Shown here piece after piece: positions 39,800-47,680 of a stretch of DNA of 54,777 nt. The notes below the pieces were generated by a model, which was given only the letters and a program-made list of their open reading frames with translations, ran no database searches and had not been told where the DNA came from. Within the stretch, counting starts at the first letter, position 1; the number at the start of each line of letters is the position of its first letter. This DNA is from an uncultured Hungatella sp. Lineage in GTDB: Bacteria; Bacillota; Clostridia; Lachnospirales; Lachnospiraceae. The translations under genes were made by a program, and so were the position numbers. The DNA is taken from the NCBI GenBank assembly GCA_910585645.1, contig CAJUFP010000017.1, positions 1-54,777 on the forward strand, written 5' to 3'.

Positions 39800-39853
39800 A
39801 TCGTGAAAAAGTCCCGGCGCGCTCAGATCTCTTTGGCTTACCACAACCTGGCT

Positions 39854-40918
39854 CTAACCATCCTTTTGCGCCTCCCCGGTTGTCCTTCCTACCACCAGCC
39901 GGCTCTGATACTCTACCCGCGTGATCGCGTTCTCATCAATCAATTCAGACTCCCCTCTCAGTTTCTCCGCCAGCAGGCGGATGCTGCTCCTCCCTCTCTC
40001 AACAATGGCGTGTTCAATGGTAGTCAGTTCCACTCCCGGAAATCTGGAAGGGTAAATGTTATCAAAACCGCACAGGCTCATATCTTCCGGAATGCGTTTT
40101 CCCGCGTCGATCAGGGCTGCCCTGACGCCGTAAGCCACCATATCATTGATAGCGACAATGGCGGTGACCTGGGGGGATTCTTTCAGACATCTGCAGGTCA
40201 GGGTATATCCCACTTCATGTTCCACCTCCGTAACATACAGTTCTTTGTGGGAGGAGACATCCTGGCTGTATACCGTAACCGTTCCGGCAGGGCAGGACTG
40301 GGAATACTCATCCTTAAGCCCGTCGCATCGCTTCAGCCTGGAGGAATGTTCCTCGTTGAGTGTGGTGGAGATATAGGCCACGTGTCTGTGGCCAAGCCTA
40401 ATGAGGTGGGCGGCTACCATGCGCCCGGCAGAGTAATTATTCACATCCACGGTATCAAGATTTAAATCATAGGCCCGGTCTCCCACCGCGACAATGGGAA
40501 CCAGCTTGCTGGTCTCCTCCGCCAGGCGGGGCTGCTGGGGGATCATGGAAAAGATGACGCCGTCAACATTAGGCTCCGTGGCCATCTCAAGGACTTCCCG
40601 CTCTGCTGCCTTGTCCCAGTATGTGGTAAAAACCAGAGTCAGGTATCCCCGGAGTCTGGCCTCCTGTTCCATGCTCTGGATCAGAGTGGCATAGTAGGGG
40701 TTCATGAGAGAGGGGCAGACAATAAGAATGGTCTGCTTCGGGTTTTTGTGGCGCTGGTTTTTCTTGGAGACATATCCCATCTGCCGGCTGGCCCGGTATA
40801 CGTTCTGAATGGTCTGTTCTGTAAATCTGGACAGATTCCTGCCATTGAGGATCATGGAAACGGAAGCAGGAGAGACTCCAGCCGCAGCGGCAATATCTTT
40901 GATGGTTGGTTTTTTCAT
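39854..40918 (-). CDS. LacI-family transcriptional regulator
   Basis: 354 residues. ATG 40918 is preceded by GAGGAGG; the frame continues upstream to 41005 without a site. The N-terminal helix-turn-helix and hinge are clear (PTIKDIAAAAGVSPASVSMILNGR), followed by a periplasmic-binding-protein-like sensor (TILIVCPSLMNPYYATLIQSMEQEA, VDGVIFSMIPQQP, CGFDNIYPSRFPGVELTTIEH). It reads divergently from the UgpB-like importer, so it most likely represses that operon and itself in response to a substrate-derived ligand. Two copies of TTTAACA-N5/6-CAACAAA lie 40-46 bases upstream of the two start codons and are good operator candidates. Confidence 0.93.
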   Translation of the reverse strand: MKKPTIKDIAAAAGVSPASVSMILNGRNLSRFTEQTIQNVYRASRQMGYVSKKNQRHKNPKQTILIVCPSLMNPYYATLIQSMEQEARLRGYLTLVFTTYWDKAAEREVLEMATEPNVDGVIFSMIPQQPRLAEETSKLVPIVAVGDRAYDLNLDTVDVNNYSAGRMVAAHLIRLGHRHVAYISTTLNEEHSSRLKRCDGLKDEYSQSCPAGTVTVYSQDVSSHKELYVTEVEHEVGYTLTCRCLKESPQVTAIVAINDMVAYGVRAALIDAGKRIPEDMSLCGFDNIYPSRFPGVELTTIEHAIVERGRSSIRLLAEKLRGESELIDENAITRVEYQSRLVVGRTTGEAQKDG

Positions 40919-41260
40919 AGCAATAACCTCCTCAGTGGTTGGCTGGTGTGCTGTTTTAAAAAGTTTAACATTTTTCAACAAATAAATCAAGCAAATTTTT
41001 GACAAAAATAAAATTTAAAAAAGATATAATACACGTAAATATAGAAATACGAAAAAAGAACAAGGTTATTATTGACAAATAGCACAAAATTATGGTAAGT
41101 TAATGGTACACACATTCTATCCCTGATGGGGAGAGGTTGTTAAATATTGATTAAATAATGGTGAATAAAAGCCGGTCTTTTCTGTTTAAAATTTAACGAT
41201 ATTTAACAATCGTTCAACAAACTTTTGCTATACAGAAAAAAATGAACGGAGGAAGTATCT
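40919..41260. promoter_or_regulatory. divergent control region of the LacI regulator and ABC importer
   Basis: A 342-base A+T-rich gap. TTTAACA-TTTTT-CAACAAA (40964-40982) lies near the regulator start and TTTAACA-ATCGTT-CAACAAA (41202-41221) near the importer start. TTTAACGAT (41192-41200) and ATCGTTCAA (41209-41217) also form an inverted repeat. A plausible rightward promoter is TTGACA (41072-41077), 18 bases, TAAGTT (41096-41101). A TATAAT (41025-41030) has TTGACA 20 bases upstream, which is too far for a standard promoter. TGGTGAATAAAAGCC (41159-41173) recurs at 52834 ahead of another transporter. Confidence 0.55.
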
Positions 41261-42634
41261 ATGAAGAAGATGTTGGCAGTCGTGTTGACGGCAGCGATGG
41301 GATGCAGCCTGCTTGGCGGATGCAGCGGCGGAGGTTCCACAGGAGGCGGAGCGCAGCAGGCGGCTACGGGCGGTACTGAGGCGGCAGGAGATTCATCCGG
41401 CACCAGCGCGGCGCCTGTGGACGCGTCCATGTATGAGGTCACGGAGCCTATAACCATTCAGTGGTGGCACGCTCTGGAGGACCAGTATTCCCAGACGGTG
41501 GCGGAGATCGTGGAGGGATTTAACAGTTCCCAGGATCTGATCACCGTGGAGGCTACCTATGTGGGCAGCTACGCTCAGACCAATGAAGCCCTGGTGGCGG
41601 CCAACGCGGCAGGAACAGGCCTTCCGGCGGTGACGGTGGCCAATACTCCCTATGTGGCAGAGTACGGCGCCGGGGGATTGACGGAGGATCTGACTCCATA
41701 CATCCAGGCTACGGGATTTGAGATCGATGATTTCGGAAAAGGCATGGTGGACGCGTCAAGCTATGATGGAAAGCAGGTTGCCCTTCCTTTCCTGATTTCC
41801 ACCCAGATCATGTATTACAACAAAGATATGGCAGACGCGGAGGGCATTACCATTCCGGAGAAGTGGGATGATATGGACGCCTTTCTGGAGAAGGCTTCTG
41901 TGGTCAACGGCGGAACCACAGAGCGCTACGGAACCATTATCCCGGGATGGGATCAGTGGTATTTTGAGACCTTTTACTTAAACCAGGGCGTGAAGCTGAT
42001 CAATGACGATCAGGTTTCCACAGACCTTGGCAGCGAGACCGCGGTTGGACTGGTGCATAAGTTCCGGGAGTGGGTTGACAAAGGATATGTGAACTGGACC
42101 ACCATGGACAGCGACGCTTCCTCCAACATGAGACAGGCATTTATTGACGGGAAGGCATTTTCCGTGGTTCACACCAGCTCCCTGTACAACACATACGTTG
42201 ACAAGTGTGATTTTGAGGTGGGTATGGCGTGGCTGCCGGGCGGCGACACCAAGGATCAGGAGATCGGCGGCTGTGTGCTTTTGATCCCCTCCAAGAACGA
42301 CCAGGCTACCAAGAACGCGGCATGGCAGTTTTTATCCTACCTGTGCAGCAAAGAGGTGAACATGAAGTGGGCCAAAGAGACTGGTTATATCCCCACCAGA
42401 AACTCCGTGCTCCAGACCGAGGAGGGCGTGGAATTCCTGAAAGAGAAACCGGCGTTCCAGTGTATTTTTGATAACCTTGACCTGATCAACCCCAGGATCC
42501 AGCATCCGGGCTGGAATCAGCTGTCCACGATCTGGAAGAACTACATGCTTGAGATCATGGTGGAGGATGTGGATATTCCGTCAAAGCTGGAAGATATGGT
42601 GGAGGAGATCAACGAAGTTCTTGAAGATGCATAA
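41261..42634 (+). CDS. UgpB-like ABC-transporter substrate-binding lipoprotein
   Basis: 457-residue lipoprotein. ATG 41261 follows ACGGAGGAAG. The signal peptide ends in LLGGC (Cys at about residue 21 is the lipid anchor), followed by a Gly/Ser/Ala-rich linker to about residue 58. The family is extracellular binding protein type 1. Several stretches match UgpB, the glycerol-3-phosphate/glycerophosphodiester binder, better than a maltose binder: IQWWHALEDQYS, TYVGSYAQTNEALVAANAAG, STQIMYYNKDMADAEG, GWDQWYFETF, VGMAWLPGGD, TGYIPTRNS and NPRIQHPGW. With two permeases and a glycerophosphodiesterase downstream, glycerophosphodiester or G3P uptake is likely; a sugar ligand is not excluded. Confidence 0.88.
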   Translation: MKKMLAVVLTAAMGCSLLGGCSGGGSTGGGAQQAATGGTEAAGDSSGTSAAPVDASMYEVTEPITIQWWHALEDQYSQTVAEIVEGFNSSQDLITVEATYVGSYAQTNEALVAANAAGTGLPAVTVANTPYVAEYGAGGLTEDLTPYIQATGFEIDDFGKGMVDASSYDGKQVALPFLISTQIMYYNKDMADAEGITIPEKWDDMDAFLEKASVVNGGTTERYGTIIPGWDQWYFETFYLNQGVKLINDDQVSTDLGSETAVGLVHKFREWVDKGYVNWTTMDSDASSNMRQAFIDGKAFSVVHTSSLYNTYVDKCDFEVGMAWLPGGDTKDQEIGGCVLLIPSKNDQATKNAAWQFLSYLCSKEVNMKWAKETGYIPTRNSVLQTEEGVEFLKEKPAFQCIFDNLDLINPRIQHPGWNQLSTIWKNYMLEIMVEDVDIPSKLEDMVEEINEVLEDA

Positions 42635-42665
42635 AGACGGGCAAGCGGCAGCTTACACTTAAACG

Positions 42666-42701
42666 ACGGCCTTCGGTTTTATTGCCGAGGGCCGTAATTT
42701 T
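42666..42701 (+). terminator. attenuator hairpin between binding protein and permeases
   Basis: ACGGCCTTCGG (42666-42676) pairs with CCGAGGGCCGT (42685-42695) with one G-U pair, followed by AATTTT. In ABC operons such partial terminators after the binding-protein gene give more binding protein than permease. Confidence 0.7.
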
Positions 42702-42719
42702 CAAAAAGGAGGCGTTAAG

Positions 42720-43628
42720 GTGGAGAAGAAACCTTTCATGAAACCAAGAACCGTATCAGCGGTAAAAGATTTTGTCTGCGTCCTGCCGGCGCTGATCTTC
42801 CTGGCGATCTTTACGTATTATCCTATCTGCAAGCTGATCCAGATCAGCTTTACGGACTGGAATCTGTTAAATGACCGCTGGAATTATGTGGGGCTTAAGA
42901 ACTGGGTCTGGCTGTTTAATGGCTCAGGAACAAAACATCTGTTAAATTCCCTGAAGGTGACGATCCTGTATTCCATCGGCGAGCTGGCCATTACCCTGGT
43001 AGGGGGCCTTATCTTCGCTCTGATATTTAACCGCATGAACAGCGCGTTTTCTTTCATGAGGGCCGTGGTATTTGTGCCAAAGTATGTGGCTATGTCCTCT
43101 GCGGCCGTGGTATTTTTGTGGATCCTGAACACGGATAACGGCATCCTGAACCACATGCTCACTTCCCTGGGCCTGCCGGCGGTTGACTGGCTGGGCAACC
43201 GGAATACGGCGCTTCTCTCCGTGCTCATGCTTACGGGATGGAGGGCAGTGGGATACGGCATGATGATCTATCTGTCCGCCATGATCGGGATCTCCAAGGA
43301 TTATTATGAGGCGGCGGCTCTGGACGGCGCCACGGCGGTTCAGCGATTTTGGAAGATCACCATTCCCATGCTCTCGCCTACAACCCTGTTTTTGTTTGTG
43401 ACCACATTTATCTCTTCGATGAAAGTGTTCCAGTCCGTGGACATTTTGACCAAGGGTGGTCCGTACCGCTCTACAGAGGTGTTTGTGTATAAGATTTACC
43501 TGTATGCCATGGAGGACTTCCGTATGGACAGGGCGTCGGTAATTGCCATCGCGTTTTTTGTGCTGCTCCTGATCATTACGGCATCTACCTTTAAAGTTTC
43601 CAACAGCAGCGTTCATTATGATTCATAA
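42720..43628 (+). CDS. ABC-transporter permease, UgpA/MalF type
   Basis: 302-residue inner membrane permease starting at GTG 42720, with AAAGGAGG 7 bases upstream. Six membrane helices are predicted. The binding-protein-dependent transport signature that contacts the ATPase is EAAALDGATAVQRFWKITIPMLSP (EAA loop) in the C-terminal half. It forms a heterodimer with the next gene product. No ATPase gene is in the operon or elsewhere in the window, so a shared MsmX/UgpC-type ATPase encoded elsewhere must be used. Confidence 0.93.
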   Translation: MEKKPFMKPRTVSAVKDFVCVLPALIFLAIFTYYPICKLIQISFTDWNLLNDRWNYVGLKNWVWLFNGSGTKHLLNSLKVTILYSIGELAITLVGGLIFALIFNRMNSAFSFMRAVVFVPKYVAMSSAAVVFLWILNTDNGILNHMLTSLGLPAVDWLGNRNTALLSVLMLTGWRAVGYGMMIYLSAMIGISKDYYEAAALDGATAVQRFWKITIPMLSPTTLFLFVTTFISSMKVFQSVDILTKGGPYRSTEVFVYKIYLYAMEDFRMDRASVIAIAFFVLLLIITASTFKVSNSSVHYDS

Positions 43629-43643
43629 AAAGGAGGCATACAT

Positions 43644-44525
43644 ATGAGTGGAACCAATGCGAACAGCTATCTGGAACGGCAGATGGCGGCCCAGAGAAAA
43701 AAGAAGATGATTAAGATCGTGCAGTATACACTGGCGATCATTGTGACGCTTATTGTGATGTTTCCCCTGTACTGGATGCTGTCTTCTTCGGTAAAGTCAC
43801 AGGAAGAGATCCTGCTTTTAAAGCCGACGCTGTGGCCTCATGAGATTCATCTGGAGAACTATACCAATGTATTTAACCGGGTTAATTTTGGAAAGTATTA
43901 TTACAACACCATTGTGATGACAGCGGGAATCCTGATCTCCCAGATCGTCACAGGCGTTTTTGCGGCCTATGGTTTTTCTAAGGGCAAGTTTAAAGGCCAG
44001 AATCTGTGCTTTATGATCGTGCTGGGCGCTCTGATGATCCCGATCCAGGTTACGTTTATTCCTATTTATATCATGTGCGCCAACTGGGGCCTGTCTGACA
44101 CGTTTTTGGGCTTGATCCTGCCGGAGTGTATTTCTCCTTACTATATCTTTATGCTGCGGCAGACATTTATGGCTATTGACGACAGCTATATTGACGCGGC
44201 AAAGGTGGACGGCCTGGGGAGAGTGGGGGTTATCACCAAGATCCTGACGCCTATGTGCAAGTCCACGTTGTTTACCACGACTCTGGTGACGTTTACCAAT
44301 GGATGGAACAGCTATTTCTGGCCAAAGATCATTGCGAAGAATGAGACCAGGCGGGTTCTGACCGTGGGACTGGCCCAGTTAAAGAACACATTTGCGGGCC
44401 AGGCTACCATGAACAACCATGAGATTATGGCAGGCGCGGTTATGGCCATTTTCCCTGTTGTGATTTTGTTCTTTGTATTCCAGAAGTATATGCTGACCGG
44501 ATATTCCAAAGCTGCTATGAAATAG
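43644..44525 (+). CDS. ABC-transporter permease, UgpE/MalG type
   Basis: 293 residues, ATG 43644 after AAAAGGAGG, 15 bases behind the other permease. Six predicted helices; the MalG-type N-terminus contains MFPLYWMLSSSVKSQEEI, and the EAA loop reads IDAAKVDGLGRVGVITKILTPMCK. It ends LFFVFQKYMLTGYSKAAMK, characteristic of MalG/UgpE proteins. It is followed after 72 bases by the glycerophosphodiesterase gene, so the four genes probably make one operon. Confidence 0.93.
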   Translation: MSGTNANSYLERQMAAQRKKKMIKIVQYTLAIIVTLIVMFPLYWMLSSSVKSQEEILLLKPTLWPHEIHLENYTNVFNRVNFGKYYYNTIVMTAGILISQIVTGVFAAYGFSKGKFKGQNLCFMIVLGALMIPIQVTFIPIYIMCANWGLSDTFLGLILPECISPYYIFMLRQTFMAIDDSYIDAAKVDGLGRVGVITKILTPMCKSTLFTTTLVTFTNGWNSYFWPKIIAKNETRRVLTVGLAQLKNTFAGQATMNNHEIMAGAVMAIFPVVILFFVFQKYMLTGYSKAAMK

Positions 44526-44597
44526 AAAAAGGTCTTGAATTAACGGACATATGGCAGTATAATAGGCGGCGTAATAAACAGAAGGGACTGTAAAAAG

Positions 44598-45332
44598 ATG
44601 AAAGTATGGGCGCACAGGGGTTATAGCGGAAGGTATCCTGAGAATACGATGCTGGCTTTTAAGAAGGCGGCTGAGGCGGGATGCGATGGGATAGAGTTGG
44701 ATGTTCAGCTGACAAAGGATGATGTGCTGGTAGTGATCCACGATGAGACCATTGACCGGGTTACAGATGGCACAGGCAGAGTGGTTGAGTACACGTATGA
44801 GGAATTGAAGAAATTTAATGCCGCGAAGAATTTTCCCGAGGCAGGGTTTCATCCGATTCCCACATTTGACGAATACTGTGCCTGGGCAGCCGGCGTGGGA
44901 ATGGTTACGAATATTGAGATAAAGACAGGGCATTATTATTATGAGGAGATTGAGAGGAAGCTTGTGGAGATGGTCCGAAGCTATGGGCTGGAGGACAAGG
45001 TGCTGTACTCCTCATTTAACCATATGTCTCTGGTAAAGATAAAGGAACTGGAGCCCGGGGCTCAGTGCGGCGCGCTTTTGAGCGAGGCGGGGATGGGCAA
45101 CGCAGGGTATTACTGCCACTCTCAGGGGTTTCAGTGGTATCATCCGGGATATAAGGGACTTACGAAGGAATTGGTGGACAACTGCAGGAAGTTTGGCGTT
45201 GGCATTAACGTTTGGACGGTTAACGCCATGGACGAACTGGAGCAGCTGGATCTGTGGGAGTGCCAGGGCGTGATCACCAATTACCCGGCAGTGTGCAGGG
45301 CCTGGGTCGAGTACAAAAAGAGTAAGGCTTGA
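44598..45332 (+). CDS. ugpQ: glycerophosphodiester phosphodiesterase
   Basis: 244-residue cytoplasmic GDPD-family enzyme (no signal peptide) that hydrolyses glycerophosphodiesters to sn-glycerol-3-phosphate and an alcohol, with a divalent metal. Motifs are VWAHRGYSGRYPENT (catalytic His, Arg), GIELDVQLTKDDVLVVIHDETIDRVTDGTG (metal Glu/Asp and second His), NIEIKTG and GINVWTVN. Length and motif spacing match UgpQ-type enzymes. Placement behind UgpB-A-E-like genes means imported diesters would be cleaved at once, feeding the GlpAB-like dehydrogenase. ATG 44598 has only a weak GAAGGG site. A strong terminator follows. Confidence 0.95.
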   Translation: MKVWAHRGYSGRYPENTMLAFKKAAEAGCDGIELDVQLTKDDVLVVIHDETIDRVTDGTGRVVEYTYEELKKFNAAKNFPEAGFHPIPTFDEYCAWAAGVGMVTNIEIKTGHYYYEEIERKLVEMVRSYGLEDKVLYSSFNHMSLVKIKELEPGAQCGALLSEAGMGNAGYYCHSQGFQWYHPGYKGLTKELVDNCRKFGVGINVWTVNAMDELEQLDLWECQGVITNYPAVCRAWVEYKKSKA

Positions 45333-45360
45333 CGCAGGGCAAGGCGCTGGCCGCGGTTTG

Positions 45361-45412
45361 AACGGCAGCTGATAAAAAGGAGTTCGCTTTTTGTCGGCTG
45401 CCGTTTGATTTT
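45361..45412 (+). terminator. terminator of the importer operon
   Basis: Bases 45361-45379 pair with 45387-45405 along all 19 positions (two G-U pairs) around a GAGTTCG loop, followed by TGATTTT. Confidence 0.85.
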
Positions 45413-45433
45413 CCGGAAGGATTGGTGTATGAT
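45405..45433 (+). promoter_or_regulatory. promoter of glpP
   Basis: TTGATT (45405-45410), 17 bases, TATGAT (45428-45433). It starts on the last base of the preceding terminator stem, so glpP has its own start and is insulated from the importer operon. Confidence 0.65.
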
Positions 45434-45457
45434 AGAGGGGTTGGGAGGTTTAGTAAA

Positions 45458-46018
45458 TTGAAGTTAGAGGATATTTTCGCGTCTTCTCCTGTGATTACGG
45501 CGGTGAAGGATGATACGGGTCTTGAACATGCCATGGAGAAGGAATGCGCGATTGTGTTTATTTTGTATGGGAATGTGTGTAATATACCGTCTATTGTGGA
45601 GAAGGTGAAGGAGCGGGGAAAGCTGGCGATCGTCCATGTGGACTTGATCGCGGGATTGAGCTCCAAAGAGGTGGCTGTGGATTATATCAGGGAGAACACC
45701 AGGGCGGACGGCATCATCAGCACCAGGCCGGGGATGGTGAAACGGGCTATGGAGCTGGGGCTTATCGGAGGGCAGCGGGCGTTTCTCATTGACTCCATTG
45801 CCCTTGAGAATACCAGGAAGCAGCTGGCGTCGTTTCAGCCGGATTTTATGGAGATCATGCCTGGGATGATGCCTAAGATCCTGAGAAGGATCCGGGAGAC
45901 CACGTCCGTTTTGTTGGTGGCAGGCGGGCTTTTGTCGGATAAGCAGGATATTATGGCGGCTTTTCAGGCAGGGGTGGACGCGGTGTCCACGACAAAGGAG
46001 GAGTTGTGGGAGGTTTAG
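45458..46018 (+). CDS. glpP: glycerol-3-phosphate-responsive antiterminator
   Basis: Cytoplasmic RNA-binding regulator that, with glycerol-3-phosphate, prevents termination in glp leader RNAs. It is 186 residues from TTG 45458, which has GGGAGG 9 bases upstream; an earlier in-frame TTG at 45422 overlaps the promoter. The family is a TIM-barrel-like fold; visible landmarks are SPVITAVKD at the N-terminus, IVHVDLIAGLSSKE, ADGIISTRPGMVKRA, FMEIMPGMMPKI and LVAGGLLSDKQD, matching B. subtilis GlpP (about 190 residues). Likely targets in this window are the leaders of glpK (31781) and mgtC-glpAB (33474). It is followed after 4 bases by azlC. Confidence 0.93.
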   Translation: MKLEDIFASSPVITAVKDDTGLEHAMEKECAIVFILYGNVCNIPSIVEKVKERGKLAIVHVDLIAGLSSKEVAVDYIRENTRADGIISTRPGMVKRAMELGLIGGQRAFLIDSIALENTRKQLASFQPDFMEIMPGMMPKILRRIRETTSVLLVAGGLLSDKQDIMAAFQAGVDAVSTTKEELWEV

Positions 46019-46022
46019 AGGG

Positions 46023-46727
46023 ATGCATCAGCATAATTACATAAGGGGGATGAGACAGGGGATCCCTGTGGGACTGGGCTATTTTGTGGTGTCCTTTACC
46101 ATTGGCATTGCCGCCAGGAAGGCCAATCTGACGCCTGTGCAGGCAGCGGTCATGTCATTTACCAACAATACATCCGCAGGACAGTTTGCCTCTTTCGCCC
46201 TGATCGCTTCCGGGGCTCCCTATCTTGAGATGGCCATATCCCAGGCTGTGATTAATCTGAGATACTGTCTCATGTCCTGCGCGCTGTCGCAGAAATTGGA
46301 TGAAGGGCTGCCTTTTTACCACCGCCTCTTTGTGGCGTTTGGCGTGACGGATGAGATTTTTGGCCTGTCCATATCCCAGAAGGGTAAGCTGGACCCCTGG
46401 TATACCTACGGCGTCATGAGCGTGGCCGTTCCCGGGTGGTCCCTTGGGACGCTGGCCGGGGTGCTGTCCACAGGAGTGCTTCCCCAGACATTTCTAAACG
46501 CCATGAATATGGCCCTGTACGGGATGTTTATCGCGATCTTTATGCCCGCGGCCAGGGAGGATAAGAAACTGTTGCCGGTTATCGCTGTGGCCATGGCTTT
46601 GAGCGCTTTGGTCCATATGGCGCCTGTGTTTGGCTTTATCTCCTCAGGGATGAAGATTATTGTTCTTACACTGGCGATTTCCGGGGCCGCGGCTGTGCTT
46701 ATACCTGTACCCGAGGAGGAAGTATGA
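46023..46727 (+). CDS. azlC: AzlC-family branched-chain amino-acid exporter, large subunit
   Basis: 234-residue membrane protein with several hydrophobic helices. The N-terminus GIPVGLGYFVVSFTIGIAARKANLTPVQAAVMSFTNNTSAGQFA is diagnostic of AzlC (LIV-E family), which with AzlD exports branched-chain amino acids and analogues such as 4-azaleucine. ATG 46023 lies 4 bases after glpP and uses the GGAGG at its end, so the genes are co-translated; the functional link is unclear. Confidence 0.93.
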   Translation: MHQHNYIRGMRQGIPVGLGYFVVSFTIGIAARKANLTPVQAAVMSFTNNTSAGQFASFALIASGAPYLEMAISQAVINLRYCLMSCALSQKLDEGLPFYHRLFVAFGVTDEIFGLSISQKGKLDPWYTYGVMSVAVPGWSLGTLAGVLSTGVLPQTFLNAMNMALYGMFIAIFMPAAREDKKLLPVIAVAMALSALVHMAPVFGFISSGMKIIVLTLAISGAAAVLIPVPEEEV

Positions 46728-47020
46728 AAAATTATATGTATATTCTGGTAATGGCAGTGACCACCTATCTGATCCGGGTGATCCCCCTGGCATTTTTGAG
46801 AAGAGAGATCAAGAATAGGACATTTCGATCCTTTTTGACCTATGTGCCGTATGTGACCCTGTCGGTGATGACGTTTCCGGCCATCTTGGAGGCCACGGAG
46901 GAGACATGGATCTCCGCGGTTGGGTTTGGGGTGGCTATGGTCATGGGATATTGCAGAGTCAGCCTGTTTATGGTGTCTATGGGGTGCTGCCTTCTGGTGT
47001 TTTTGCTGCAGATGCTCTAG
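46724..47020 (+). CDS. azlD: AzlD-family exporter small subunit
   Basis: 98-residue membrane protein with three to four helices; YLIRVIPLAFLRREIKNRTFRSFLTYVPYVTLSVMTFPAI is typical of AzlD. Its ATG overlaps the azlC stop by 4 bases (ATGA), the usual coupled layout for this pair. Confidence 0.93.
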   Translation: MKNYMYILVMAVTTYLIRVIPLAFLRREIKNRTFRSFLTYVPYVTLSVMTFPAILEATEETWISAVGFGVAMVMGYCRVSLFMVSMGCCLLVFLLQML

Positions 47021-47043
47021 CAGACAAAACAGAAAATGCAGGG

Positions 47044-47072
47044 TTGCCAGGGCGGGACAGATTTGGTAAAAT
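47044..47072 (+). promoter_or_regulatory. promoter of the cyclophilin gene
   Basis: TTGCCA (47044-47049), 17 bases, TAAAAT (47067-47072), 31 bases before the ATG. Confidence 0.6.
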
Positions 47073-47103
47073 AGGTAGGAATAACAGGACGAGAAAGGAA
47101 CTT

Positions 47104-47628
47104 ATGAGTATGGCTAATCCAGTTGTAACGATCACCATGGAAAACGGCGATGTGATGAAGGCAGAGTTGTATCCCGAGACAGCGCCCAATACGGTCCGCA
47201 ATTTTATCAGTCTGATAGGGAAAGGATTCTATAACGGACTGATCTTTCACAGGGTCATAAGCGGGTTTATGATCCAGGGAGGCTGCCCCGAGGGAACGGG
47301 GACAGGAGGTCCGGGATATTCCATCAAAGGGGAGTTTTCACAGAACGGATTTGACAATGAATTAAAACATAAACCGGGGGTGCTGTCTATGGCCCGCTCC
47401 ATGGCTCCGGATTCCGCCGGTTCTCAGTTTTTTATCATGCACAAGAAAGCGCCCCATCTGGACGGGGCCTACGCGGCTTTCGGACAGATCGTGGAGGGGA
47501 TGGATGTGGTGGATAAGATCGCCCAGGCGCAGACGGATTATATGGACCGGCCTATGAAAGAGCAGAAGATCCGGTCTATAACTGTGGATACCATGGGCGT
47601 GGAATACCCGGAACCGGAGACTTGCTAA
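47104..47628 (+). CDS. cyclophilin-type peptidyl-prolyl cis-trans isomerase
   Basis: 174-residue cytoplasmic cyclophilin (no signal peptide) that speeds proline isomerisation in folding. Starts at 47104 and 47110 are both possible with AAAGGAA upstream; I take the first. Core motifs are present: FHRVISGFMIQGGCPEGTGTGGPGY (active-site Arg), LSMARSMAPDSAGSQFFI and GQIVEGMDVVDKIA. The frame open upstream of the start overlaps azlD and is not coding. Confidence 0.95.
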   Translation: MSMANPVVTITMENGDVMKAELYPETAPNTVRNFISLIGKGFYNGLIFHRVISGFMIQGGCPEGTGTGGPGYSIKGEFSQNGFDNELKHKPGVLSMARSMAPDSAGSQFFIMHKKAPHLDGAYAAFGQIVEGMDVVDKIAQAQTDYMDRPMKEQKIRSITVDTMGVEYPEPETC

Positions 47629-47680
47629 TCCGCCGTCTAACAAAAAGGATCGGCGGGGAAGACGGGATGTGAGGGAAGGC

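Noticed and set aside
39803..40465. Rightward open frame of 220 codons opposite the LacI regulator
   Set aside because: The LacI protein on the other strand has a clear helix-turn-helix and ribosome site.
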